Shown here piece by piece: positions 11,771 to 21,798 of a DNA stretch of 64,000 bases. The position numbers and the translations under genes were made by a program. The DNA is taken from positions 992,001 through 1,056,000 of the forward strand of contig JBANDB010000014.1 in assembly GCA_037576215.1 (NCBI GenBank), written 5' to 3'. The notes beneath the pieces were generated by a model that saw nothing but the letters and a program-made list of their open reading frames with translations, did no database searches and was not told the origin of the DNA. The first letter of the stretch is position 1, and each line of letters starts with the position of its first letter. The DNA is from Armillaria gallica. Its lineage: Eukaryota > Basidiomycota > Agaricomycetes > Agaricales > Physalacriaceae.

Positions 11771-13268
11771 TCACCCTGCAAACATCCCGACAAGGTACTG
11801 ACTTACTCCCTCCGGAGTCAAGCTGCCTACATCCGAGAACACCAAAGAGATGAGATCGGGTCTAAGTGATCCTGTTAACAAAGGAAAAAATCGGAAGACC
11901 AGGCGACAGACCTGGTGTAGTCTACACTTGGATTATTTCGGGCGATTTGTTCTTGGCTGATCGTGACCTTTGCGGCAGGATCCGAGGCATCTTCGAGGAA
12001 TGACTCCAAAGTTGATCCGCCGGAGACAGAAGACGGTTTCGGAGACGGATTAACGGAGGAGTTGCGAAGGTGCCGCCCTTTAGGTAGAGAGAAGGATAGT
12101 AGGTCCGGAGTATGACTTGGTAGATCATATTGCGACAATGGGAACAGCCGGTGGAACTTGTAGCTGTGTAAAGGACGTCAGAAGCTAGCGAAAAAAGGTT
12201 TGTTGATCGTCACATGGTACCTTTCTGCGAGAGCGTAAAAGGGTTTATTCGCGGCTTTTGCAATGATTGCTATCTGGTTGCTGCCGACAGCATTAATGAG
12301 TCCGCCACTCTCTACCACAGCTTCGGATCCAACGAGAATAAAATCGACCATATCCATGCAGTATGCAACTGCAGAATCAAGAATCACGGTCGTAGGAATC
12401 CCGGCAGCCGTTAATTTTTCTGCGGTTTTAATGCTGAGGAATATTAATGAGAAGACGTTAGCAAAAAGCCGGAGAAAGCATCAACGTACCCTAGGCCACG
12501 GGGTCTTGCCTCTGTAACGAAGACTATGCTAAATATGAGCTGATGATGGACCGTATTTTTGATGGGCCATTCTACCTGATATTCGCTTCCGTTTGTGAGC
12601 CCATAACAGCGTTTGCATCACGACTCGCGAATACGAATGTGTGAGTATCTTGTCAAGCGAAATGTCGTCACAAAAGAATGTTCCTGATAGGAAAAGGACC
12701 AACCACCGAATCATCCTTTATAAAGTCGAAGGCAAGCTCTGCAATCTTTGCTCGATAGTTAAGCGCCTGGGTGACGTACTGATGCCCTTGCCGTATCAAT
12801 TCGGTCTTGAGCTCTGAGAAACTCTTGATAAACGCCCAGGTAAGAACGGAACAAAAGGAATCGAAAGGGAACACTTACGGACGCGTCATGAGGGAATAAA
12901 GTGACAAACTCAATGAACAGCTCGCAACCTGCATTCAAGCTGATGTAATTTGATGACTGTTTCTTGAGATCCTCGGCACCGGCTTTGAGTTCTTTCACCA
13001 ATTCAAACATAGTCCCCGCTGAGATATCGAAATTGAGGAAACGTTAGACCTTAAAGGCCCTTTGAGTACGCACCAGAAGAATTTTCCATTAATTCCGCGA
13101 GAGCAAGGATCGCAGCAAGGGGGGTTGACACCTTGACATGGTAGCGTAAATGAGTCTCGGGCTTCCACTGGAGAAGGTTAGAAGACCCACTTGCTCATCC
13201 TGTAGCAGGCGACTGAAAGCACTACATATATCGAAAGGTTGGTCGACAGGCCACAGATGAGCCGGCAT
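11771..13268 (-). CDS. GCN3: Translation initiation factor eIF2B subunit alpha (Gcn3)
   Basis: A regulatory subunit of eIF2B, the GDP/GTP exchange factor for eIF2; it senses phosphorylated eIF2. The ATG at 13268 gives MPAHLWPVDQPFDICSAFSR. Across an intron this joins VSTPLAAILALAELMENSS and MFELVKELKAGAEDLKKQ, the helical N-terminal domain. SLNAGCELFIEFVT follows. The Rossmann-like half includes LTHSYSRVVMQTLLWAH, ARPRGLGLKTAEKL, VILDSAVAYCMDMVDFILVG and the signature SGGLINAVGSNQIAIIAKA. The C-terminus has a Ser/Pro-rich insert after LFPLSQYDLP and ends SLTPEGVSQYLVGMFAG. About seven short introns are present. A CACGTG box lies about 58 bp upstream. An in-frame extension upstream begins with GTG, so 13268 is preferred. 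Confidence 0.92.
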
Positions 13269-13325
13269 CGAGTCGGACGTGCTTGTATCTTGGGAGTACT
13301 TCAAAGGAATGTTAGAGTCACAGGT

Positions 13326-13331
13326 CACGTG
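13326..13331. promoter_or_regulatory. CACGTG E-box upstream of eIF2B-alpha
   Basis: TCACGTGAT lies about 58 bp upstream of the eIF2B-alpha start. Palindromic CACGTG boxes are bound by bHLH factors such as Cbf1 in fungi. Position alone suggests a promoter role. Confidence 0.35.
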
Positions 13332-14092
13332 ATACGCCACTGCTATTTCCGCGACCCTCGCCTCACGCTCTAGGACAGTCCGGGCGCGCTCTCATCTGGA
13401 AACGTTACGGGCGAATCTGGACATTTGAGAGGCCGGCAACGGTATATTGTGGCAATGCAATGAATAAAATGTATTGTTGCTCGGCGTCCGACATCCCATT
13501 TAAATCTGCATCCCTTCAGTAGAAAATGCCGCCACGTTAGGGCGATAAAAAATAATATACAGCGCTTCCTGAGCGGCCTGACCCTTGTGCCTCGGAAGGA
13601 CATTCCCCGCTCAATGTAACTTTCAAACAGCAATGTGGTTGGCAAGGTAACGGTACGCGAATCGGGCCAGATCTGCCTCCGAGCAAATTAGTTGCTGGGG
13701 AAAAAGTATTGTATTTATTGACCATTCCGCCCTGCAATGGTCAGTATATAAAGGCCCGCCAAATGGATATGGTCAATCCGAGAGACAAGGGCCATGTCAG
13801 CTTGTTATGATAGGTTCAATGGCAGGCATGAATGCGAGCAGAATTAGCGAAAGCGCTTCCGAGCGCCAATTAGGGAACTGGATTTGGATGTAATCAAGAA
13901 GAATCGAGCCTAATCTGCCGTAACTTGGGCCAGGAACTGGCCTAGAAAGGGAAAGCCGATGTGAGAAAAACTCAATGGCAACCCGATCGTCCAGAAAAGG
14001 GAAGACGACATCGGCGCAAAATACACGTGTAACGGTGAAGAAAATGCTAGTGGATAAATATTGTTTTTTTTCTTTCCCGCTTTGCTGCGCCC

Positions 14093-14099
14093 TATATAA
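14093..14099 (+). promoter_or_regulatory. Putative TATA box for the ORF at 14427
   Basis: TATATAA is followed by a CT-rich leader, with the ATG 334 bp downstream (or 202 bp, if the in-frame ATG at 14295 is used). Confidence 0.4.
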
Positions 14100-14426
14100 C
14101 CCCCCCGGGAAATTATGCCATCCTCCTGTTTCCATTCCTCGCACTGACAGCGTCGGCCTCTCATCGTCGTCGTCGTCGTTCCTCTTCACATAATTGCCAT
14201 TTCTTCGTCTTGCTTGCCTTGCTGGCACCTGCTTTATCGTCTACCGCCTGTGTACCGCCAGGTCCTTGTTCTAACTCGTGCGTGAACGTTCGATGTGAAC
14301 GTTGGAACCCTTGGACCTGCGGCGGCATCGCTGACATGCTTTGCAGAACGCGCTATTATCTTCATCGCTGCCTTGCAGAGCAGATATTTTGTTCCAGCCT
14401 TCCAGCCCGTCGCGTACCTGCTGAAT

Positions 14427-15047
14427 ATGTCGCCGAAGCCTGCCGAAGTCGTTTTCTCACCTGATGTCAAGAACATGGATGATTGGGCGAGACGGACTCG
14501 GATGTCGCTGACGACGGCGGACGCCTTGGGAGCGACCTATGCGCGTGCCCAGCCGTGGTTCGAGCATCTGAAGCAGCAGCTGGTGGTCGAGCACAAATGG
14601 CGAGAGGTCCAGCGCGACAGCCGTATGCTCTTTACCCTCGAGAACGCCTCCATCTGGAGCTCGACTACCGGCCACCCTGCTGGCCCCCCGCTCAAGCTCC
14701 AGCTCCCTGTCCATGCCAGCTCCTTCTTCTCGCCCGACCGACGCGTCCAGTGGCAGATGGTCTTCCACAGTGACATATTCGAGTCCGTTCGCAAGATCTG
14801 TCCTCCCATTGCCGATATCCTCTACCTGCTGCAGTGTCTCCTTCCAGGAATGATCACGCTCGTCTTCGAGGAGCATATGCCGGGTCAGGGCATCTACAGG
14901 ACAACCCGTGGCCTGCCTCCTGACTCGTGGGTCATCAAGAATGAGCGCCAGCTCGTCAGAGTCGTCGGCATCGACCGCTTCAGGGATCTCCGTCGTGCTT
15001 GCAGCGACACCTCGCTCTCGTATTCACTCCAGGTCATACGGCAATGA
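14427..15047 (+). CDS. Intronless protein of unknown function (about 206 residues)
   Basis: An uninterrupted frame with C-rich third positions, typical of well-expressed fungal genes. The chosen ATG gives MSPKPAEVVFSPDVKNMDDW; an in-frame ATG at 14295 would add 44 residues. The protein has a helical first half (WARRTRMSLTTADALGATYA), a middle with LFTLENASIWSST and HASSFFSPDRRVQWQMVF, and a hydrophobic stretch PPIADILYLLQCLLPGMITL near 14795-14855. There is no signal peptide at the preferred start and no known motif. It lacks introns, unlike its neighbours. An open minus frame covers 14457-14876, but the plus frame is favoured by codon bias and the upstream TATA box. It may be lineage-specific. 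Confidence 0.5.
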   Translation: MSPKPAEVVFSPDVKNMDDWARRTRMSLTTADALGATYARAQPWFEHLKQQLVVEHKWREVQRDSRMLFTLENASIWSSTTGHPAGPPLKLQLPVHASSFFSPDRRVQWQMVFHSDIFESVRKICPPIADILYLLQCLLPGMITLVFEEHMPGQGIYRTTRGLPPDSWVIKNERQLVRVVGIDRFRDLRRACSDTSLSYSLQVIRQ

Positions 15048-15548
15048 AAATCATTACCCTTACCCTTCTTCGCCTCAGTTTCTTGACGCCGTAATCGACA
15101 ACTGCTCCCATAATACCACCAATATCACCCGAACACTAATTGTATGCTCCACCGCGCTTAATCCTCTCTTGCATCGTCGCTGTCATATATTGCTTTCCAA
15201 TCTTGCATCACAACTTGCTACTTACTTAGATCCGTTATATTTACCGACTGGCTTCACTTCACGCACATAAATTAATTTTTTAACTGCATTTTGATCTATT
15301 CTCAGCATCTAATATACTCATTCAATTCACAGTATGTATTATCCAGTTTCGTTTTCCGTAGTGGTACTCCGTCGAGTAATATGGTAGCCTCCGGTTATTT
15401 ACAATAAATTACAGAATTCAGCTTGAAGCCTTTTTGCGAGATGAAATTGGAGATGGAGACCTGAACTGGATCCGTTCGGACTTGAGATAAATTTTTGTTT
15501 TTTGCTCCTGCCATTTCGGTCCAGACAAGGCTCGTTGCTCTCGCGGCC
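15048..15548. other. Intergenic; 3' end of the unknown ORF and promoter of MAP1
   Basis: A/T-rich sequence with no coding signal. Pyrimidine-rich patches just before 15549 fit the MAP1 leader. Confidence 0.5.
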
Positions 15549-17351
15549 ATGTCCCAGCCAGCAATCCTCTGCCAGAGCACCACATGTCCCAACGGCAACC
15601 CCCCTTCCAAGCTGGAATGTCCGACCTGCAACAAGTAAGCGACCCATGCGGCGAGCTACCAGAATCTCACGTCGCCCAGGCTAGGCATTCGCGGCTCCTA
15701 CTTCTGCGGCCAGGAATGCTTCAAGGCTGGATGTGAGCACTGTCCGTAATTTATCCTGGCAACCATCCTTATGTTATCCCAGGGGCAAGTCCTTGCTCGA
15801 TGCAGCGTCTGGACCCACCAATTGACTCGTCGCCTGCCTAGAAAACCCACAAAATCATTCATACCCTTGCTGCCGCAAAGGACGCGGCGGGCGATGCCAT
15901 AGAAGGTGTGTTGCTGTGTTTCGTCGTCCGTGTTTTATCGATTCATCGTGCTCCAGACGGTTCGTACAACCCGTTCCCAAGCTATGAATACACCGGCTCC
16001 ATGCGTCCTATGTATCCGCTCTCTGCAAAAAGAACGGTCCCGGATCACATCCCCCGACCAGAGTACGCTGACGACGGTAGGGTCATGACTTTTGTTCGTC
16101 AAATGAAGACCACTCTGTAAGCTTAACTGTGTCTTCTGCCGCACAGGAAGACCCATGGCCGAGGCTAGGGCTGCCGGCCAACCTCCGAGAATACTCTCCA
16201 AAGAGGAGCAAGATAAGATGAGAACGGTCTGCAGGGTATGCTTTCGCCCATTCCTGGTCAACCGCTGAAACAAACCAAAGTCAGCTGGCTCGCGAGGTCC
16301 TGGATATCGCGGCTTCGCATGCCAAACCCGGTGTTACGACAGACGAGCTAGACGAAATCGTTCACAACGCCTGCATCGAGCGCAACGCGTATCCATCACC
16401 TCTGAATTACCGTAACTTTCCAAAGTCCGTGTGCACGTAAGTTACTCCATCGATCATCAGCAATGGTGCTATAGCCTGTCGGGTGTTATAGATCCATAAA
16501 CGAAGTCATCTGTCATGGGATTCCCGACAGACGGAGACTGAAGAACGGCGATATCATAAATATCGGTATGTTCATTCATTTCATCAGTTTGGCGATAATT
16601 GCTCACGGCGTTTACAGATGTCACCCTATACTATGATGGCGAGTAAACTTTCTTCCTTCTCTTCAGTGTATTTATCCCGGGTTCCAGGGTATCACGGAGA
16701 TCTGAATGAAACATACGCAGTAGGTGAAATAGATGACGATGCTAAGAAGCTCATCCGCACCACTCGTGAATGCTTAGATGAAGCCATCAAGCTCTGCAAG
16801 CCAGGTGCTCTGTTCCGTGACTTGGGAAAAACTATGCAAGTGCCTCCGGGGTCTGTAAATCTTGTTTTTGTTGACATCACGCTCTCAGAGAACCCATCGC
16901 GCGTTCCAACGGTTGTGCAGTGGTGCGATCCTACACGGGTCACGGTATCAATGACCTTTTCCACACCTCTCCAAATATACCGCATTATGCCAAGAACAAA
17001 GCCGTCGGAACCATGAAGGCAGGCATGGTATGTATTCCAATTCTTTTGTGTACGCCAGTAAACGGGTTGCATAGGTCTTCACAATAGAACCCGTCAGTTC
17101 ATCCTGTCTTCAAATCGATGAAGTCTGATATTCTTTCTAGATGATCAACTTGGGGCACAACTGGGGCGATGTTCATTGGCCTGACAACTGGACTGCTACG
17201 ACCGTGGATGGGAAGAAAAGCGCGCAATTCGAAGATACCCTCTTGTATGTTCTAGATCGCGTTATTCACATCCATAAACTAAAGTTTTCGCCATAGAATC
17301 ACAGAGACTGGTGTAGAAGTCTTGACGGAGGGAAAGAAACGGGATCTATAG
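15549..17351 (+). CDS. MAP1: Methionine aminopeptidase type 1
   Basis: Removes the initiator Met from nascent proteins at the ribosome. The ATG at 15549 gives [16 protein letters not shown], the start of the N-terminal zinc finger. This continues with ECPTCNK and, after a 49-nt intron, [16 protein letters not shown]. The linker is followed by the pita-bread domain. It carries [31 protein letters not shown] and the metal ligands: two Asp in [19 protein letters not shown], His in [13 protein letters not shown], Glu in VFTIEP and the last Glu in [11 protein letters not shown]. The protein ends EGKKRDL at 17351. Nine or more introns are needed. Two have GC donors, and one exon is only 21 nt. The catalytic residues are complete, so the gene looks functional. 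Confidence 0.93.
16618..16638 (+). other. 21-nt micro-exon in MAP1
   Basis: This exon encodes the end of Asp, then Val-Thr-Leu-Tyr-Tyr-Asp and the first base of Gly. It carries part of the catalytic metal-ligand segment, so skipping it would destroy the enzyme while keeping the frame. It is bounded on the left by TTTACAG and on the right by a GC donor. Confidence 0.75.
16639..16687 (+). other. GC-AG intron in MAP1 (49 nt)
   Basis: The donor is GATG|GCGAGT and the acceptor GTTCCAG|GG. It joins YYDG to YHGDLNET, as in other MetAP1 proteins. The GT six bases downstream breaks the frame. Confidence 0.78.
16836..16888 (+). other. GC-AG intron in MAP1 (53 nt)
   Basis: The donor is ACTAT|GCAAGT, the consensus form of a GC donor, and the acceptor is CTCTCAG|A. 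It restores [19 protein letters not shown] ahead of the catalytic TGHG. The neighbouring GT would lose this conserved block. Confidence 0.8.
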
Positions 17352-18793
17352 CAGTCTCTAGAACACTTTGGTTTGTGTCCGTCGTCTGCCAACTGAACAG
17401 GACCACATGGCTGGTGCCTTTTTAAGATCGAGTCTAATGACTTCTTCGCTGTGAACACACTAATCCATGCACCCGTATCTAGATCATCTGATGCCCAGCC
17501 AAGAAATTCGGGTTGCCGATGGTGGTTTTCTTCCTCCGTTATTGACTGGCCGTAGGACTACAGGCTCTACACCTTTCGTAAAGACGAATTTAATGCGAGG
17601 ATCGGTATGCGGCCAATGCTTCTGGATCGAATCGTGCACGCTTGTGTACCTCAAAACAAGCTGATTGGGCATATTTTCGAAGTAAGGGTAATCTCTGACG
17701 AGACTGACCCTGACTGACACTTGGGAAGATCATTGGGGCCTTGAAGCTTGTACGCCCCTGCGTGGTGCTCTAGAATCTGAACGATGCGAACCTGGACCGA
17801 AGTGAGATCAAAATAAACGCTTCAGGCTTCATCCATCCATTCGCTGCAGTCAGAGCGCCGTGCTTTCATATCCTCAAAGATTCCCGTGCCATTCAATGGT
17901 TCTTGCTGTACCCGTTGAAGCCGACTTTGCGAAACCATCCCCTGATTTCTCCCAACGATGCCTTTCATCTCCGAAGTGCCAGGCGTGACGGACAATCATA
18001 TAGGTGCCACATCCGGGCAACACATCCTATTGCGCCTGAATGATATGTCAAACAAAAATCAAGCGCTGAAATATCTATGGACTCTACCTAGAACCGAGTA
18101 TTCTTTTCTGTTGGACGTTGCTATCTTCTATATAGCAGCCTGACCCCCTTCCATCGTACTCATTCTGTTGCCTTGTCTTCAGTGAGTCTCGGACAACGCG
18201 GGGTAGAGACAGATGCAACGATTCTTCTCTAATCTTCCACCTCCTTCAGCACATGAGCAAGACCGTCTCCGAAGGATAAGACGCCTATAGGGTGGACTGC
18301 GACCATAGGCGGTCCAACGACAGCGGTCCGTTTGTCCCTGTGAAACAGCGCCGGGACCGCTATGATCATTTCCACAACTAATGTAAATCCCCGGGAGTGC
18401 CTGCGTCCAACCGCCAGATGTCACTGGCGAAATTCAACACAGCGACCTTCTCACCAAGAGTTAGTTCTTCTTTCATGATGTTACGAATGACGGTGACTAT
18501 ATGTATCATCATTGACGATTTCTATGGGTCGCTCAGATTGTAAGAGATTTCAAGAGCGTGAGATTAGATAAATTCAGAGTTAGCCAATGCCTCCTTCCAG
18601 CGATTTGTGCGACCGTACTCCTGTGGCTTCAACTGTTCAAGGAAGTTCGATGTCCTAGAAACCTAGTACAAGATCTATTCTTGAATGAGATTCTACGAAC
18701 CAAGTGAAACTGTAGTAAAAGGTGAACTCCGTTGAAAGACATGAATATACTACTAATTAAAGTATTTACACCGCTGGACCCTGAGGCGACAAG
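17352..18793. other. Long gap; possible decayed coding sequence
   Basis: Short coding-like patches occur on the plus strand near 17560-17700 (YRLYTFRKDEFNARIG, HACVPQNKLIGHIF) and 17830-18010 (HPFAAVRAPCFHILKD). They are broken by stops and lack consistent splice sites. The minus strand near 18200-18470 has similar broken frames. No family could be assigned. The pattern fits a pseudogene but does not prove it. Confidence 0.35.
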
Positions 18794-21563
18794 TCACTCA
18801 TGGTGTTCTGACCCACCCTCCTTTCTCTGCCGTATCTCGTCGTTTAGATGGTTTGTTGCAGCATTGAAGCTTTCTCCACGGTCGACAGAAGCAATGCGCT
18901 CTACTGGAACGCCATCTGATAGACTAGACTTGCGATTTCTGCGACCCCTACGGAAATGTATTCCATCCAATTCTGTCGTAGGGGATGAAGGGCTTGTCGC
19001 CTCGTTTTGATAAAATTTCGGGGGCGCTGCCATGGGTTGTAGAGGGGAGAGCCGCATTCGTTGTAGGTCAGCGTACGAGTTTGTACGACTTCGTGCTTTA
19101 TAGCCTGGTTTAGAGGGGTCATCTTGCCCTGGTAGGTAACCGAGGACGTTATCGTAGTCACCGGCATCTTCTTCGTCCGAGTCTTCAGGGGTGCCAACTC
19201 TACTGATTTCATCGCCTCCGCTCCAAGCACTAGTTCCACGACGAGCACTCCGACTCCATCCGAAGAGACGCTCATCGATCCATGTCATGGGATGAATGAG
19301 ACCCAGACCTTGAGCATCGACAGCACCAGTACTACTTGTTCTTCTCCATAGGCCAGGTTTCCCACTAGAGGAGGGTACGCTTGAGGTGGGCAACATTCGT
19401 GTCTGCATTCGAACTTGCTATAAGTAGATGTTTCATGATATACCAGGACTGCACTGACCTCGTTGAAATCATCATACAATTTGGGTCCGAAATCGTTGAT
19501 GACGTCCACAACCTCATTTGACAATTGAGTACGCATAGCTTTCAACTTGTCAAGAGATCGCTGTTGTCCCGGGACAAGTGCCACAATCAGTGGTCTCAAA
19601 GACCTGGGCAACGTTTAGTGAAAGGTAAGATAGGAAGACAGAACATACTTCAAAACGTCCATCCCAGCCTCGCCAAATTTCAGAGCCGCAAAATTCATAA
19701 ATGGCAAGGATAAAATCACGATGAAGGGCGTGGCTATTCTCCATTTGAGGGGGAGATTTGCGCGGATGGACCAAAGCGTGGCAACAAAAGCGTAGAAACC
19801 GTACAATAAAGGAGCAACACCCAGAGATATCAAGACTTTCCAGGTCGCTATCACGTCACGAGCAGCAATTTTGACGACGGATTCAGCTAGAGCCTCTGTA
19901 ATGGACATGAATCAGTACTGTTAGTAAATGAAGCAGAAGTACTTCGTACCTTTAGCTTTCTTTCTAGAAAGGACAGACGCAATGATGAACATTGGGCCAT
20001 TCAGTATTGTCCCTGGTAGCGCCAAAACACTCCAAACTAATAGAAGAGCGACCCGATATCCTAGAAGACCTAAGGTCGCCCAGCTAGCCTTAACAGCTCG
20101 GGGTACCTACACATGGGCCTAAATATCCTTGGTCATGATGCGACTTCGGCTTGGAACTGACCTGATGGTCCCTGAGACCAAGATCTCGGAGAAGGCGATT
20201 GTACTTCAGTACGTCTTTTCGAAGTTTCACTACGCGAGGTTCATCCTTGAAATGGGTGTATCCTTCCAACAACCGCCTGTTCAATTCAACAACCTGACCT
20301 AATGTCAGGTGTTGGCCTGGCGTTTTATAGAGTCTCCGTGCCGCTTGAATTAACTGATGAAATAAGCCTTCAAATACGATATTCATGATTAACGCAGGAT
20401 TAGCTTACCATAAGCGTATCATAATCGGGAGCCCGAACTGTGACAGTCTTGAGTGCGTCGTAAACGAGGTCCAGAAATTTAGCCACAGCTTCGCGCTTCT
20501 GAGTACCTCCTTGTTTGAACATCTCCACTAGTTCCTCAGGAACATCTAGAGCGCCGCCAAATTCTACAACTGCACGGGAGCGGAAACGGTGGGCATGGAA
20601 GTAAGACAATCCCACAGGAACGATTTTCACTCGAACGTTGGGATTGTTCGCCATAGCGCCTAGAGCCATTATAGAGACACCCGCTTTCAAGGGAAGTAGA
20701 TCCGTTCGATCATGACTCCCACCTGAATAAGTCGTTACGAGGGTACTACCATAAGTGCAGGAAAGGACGCACCTTCAGGGAAGATACCAATACTTCCGTT
20801 GTTTTGTAAGCATTCATAAACATATCGGTACATTTCCTGCTGGTCCACAAAAGGGAGCTTTTTGAATGGAAGTCCTCCTTTCTCTCCTGCAGCCTCGAGT
20901 TCAGCAATTTTATCTCGAGCCTTTGCTGTTCCCTTCTCCCCACCGAATTCGCGTTTCACTTTCAGCTCTGTATCGGATATAATTTCAACAACTTCGGCGA
21001 CCAAAGAGTTGACGGATTTTGGAAGCATGATTTGCATCCTTGGCGACAATTCAGATAGGAACCGAGTTCCGTCACCCAACACAAGGCATGGATCATCAGG
21101 AGAGATTCGCAGTTTGCCAGTACCAGGGCTGGCGGAATCGGCAGCGCGGGCGACAGGGACTAGAGACAAAATTGAGAAAGCGAAACTCGGTACTCTGCAC
21201 CTGATGATACGCACTACTTTCCATGAGCCGACTGAAAAATCCGACTGCCTTCCTTTTCATACTCTTTGCTGCCGTAAGAAATTGGACATGGCGATGTGTC
21301 TCCTTGTAGACTTCGAGACTCAGCAGAAGGGGATCGAGAAACTGAAGATACGAAGAGTTTAGCAGGTAGAAAGATTACAAAAGCGAGTTAAAGAATACTT
21401 GGTTGCTGTGAGGCGCCCCGACGAATATTACAGGTCCTGAACGTGGTATATTGAATGCACCTCGGGGTCGGATCTCGCGAAAGAATATCTGGGTTACGAT
21501 GCGCCAGAAGAGCATGGCAGCATCGTAGGAGAGGCGGGGGTGCTTGGCTACTGCCTTGACCAT
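18794..21563 (-). CDS. Glycerol-3-phosphate / dihydroxyacetone-phosphate acyltransferase (Sct1/Gpt2 type)
   Basis: Catalyses the first acylation step of glycerolipid synthesis at the endoplasmic reticulum. The ATG at 21563 gives MVKAVAKHPRLSYDAAML. The acyltransferase motif I (H-x4-D) is APHSNQ joined across an intron to FLDPLLLS. An insert carries LRISPDDPCLVLGDGTRF, as in yeast Gpt2. Motif III is IFPEG followed by GSHDRTDLLPLKAGV across the next intron, and motif IV is the segment VKIVPVGLSYFHAHRFRSR. Several hydrophobic helices follow (about 20100-19650), for example PLLYGFYAFVATLW and FIVILSLPFMNFAAL. The C-terminal tail from about 19400 is Ser/Arg/Asp-rich and probably cytosolic and phosphorylated. 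Domain order and length match fungal Sct1/Gpt2. Confidence 0.9.
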
Positions 21564-21798
21564 GGCGGTGACGAGGAGAGAGATTTTGGGGCAGCAATGA
21601 GGATGGGGCGAAGGCTCAATCTACCCGATGTCATACTTCCGTTTCCGGCCTTCAAGACCCTTGTGATCAACACATCCAAATATGATATCGTAATATGTAT
21701 TACAGTCATGCAAATTGGCCGAGTCAATGCAAAGTAGTACAGTGAATGAAGGTCCAAGGACTAAAGGTACTGACGATGTCAACTATCTATGCAAAGTT

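Larger units (their letters stand above)
13269..14426. other. Promoter-rich intergenic region
   Basis: This contains the promoters of eIF2B-alpha (minus) and of the intronless ORF at 14427 (plus). Two strong TATA words are seen: TATATAAA at 13745-13752 and TATATAA at 14093-14099. After the second comes a pyrimidine-rich stretch with a short CGT/TCG repeat near 14162-14178, typical of fungal leaders. No coding sequence was recognised downstream of the first TATA box. Confidence 0.5.

Noticed and set aside
14457..14876. A 139-codon minus-strand frame across the intronless ORF
   Set aside because: It is an antisense shadow; the plus frame has better codon bias, an upstream TATA box and a CT-rich leader.
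18179..18424. A minus frame with a patch (KVAVLNFASD) recalling microbial-type PARG proteins
   Set aside because: The similarity stops after a few residues and the rest of the required motifs are missing.
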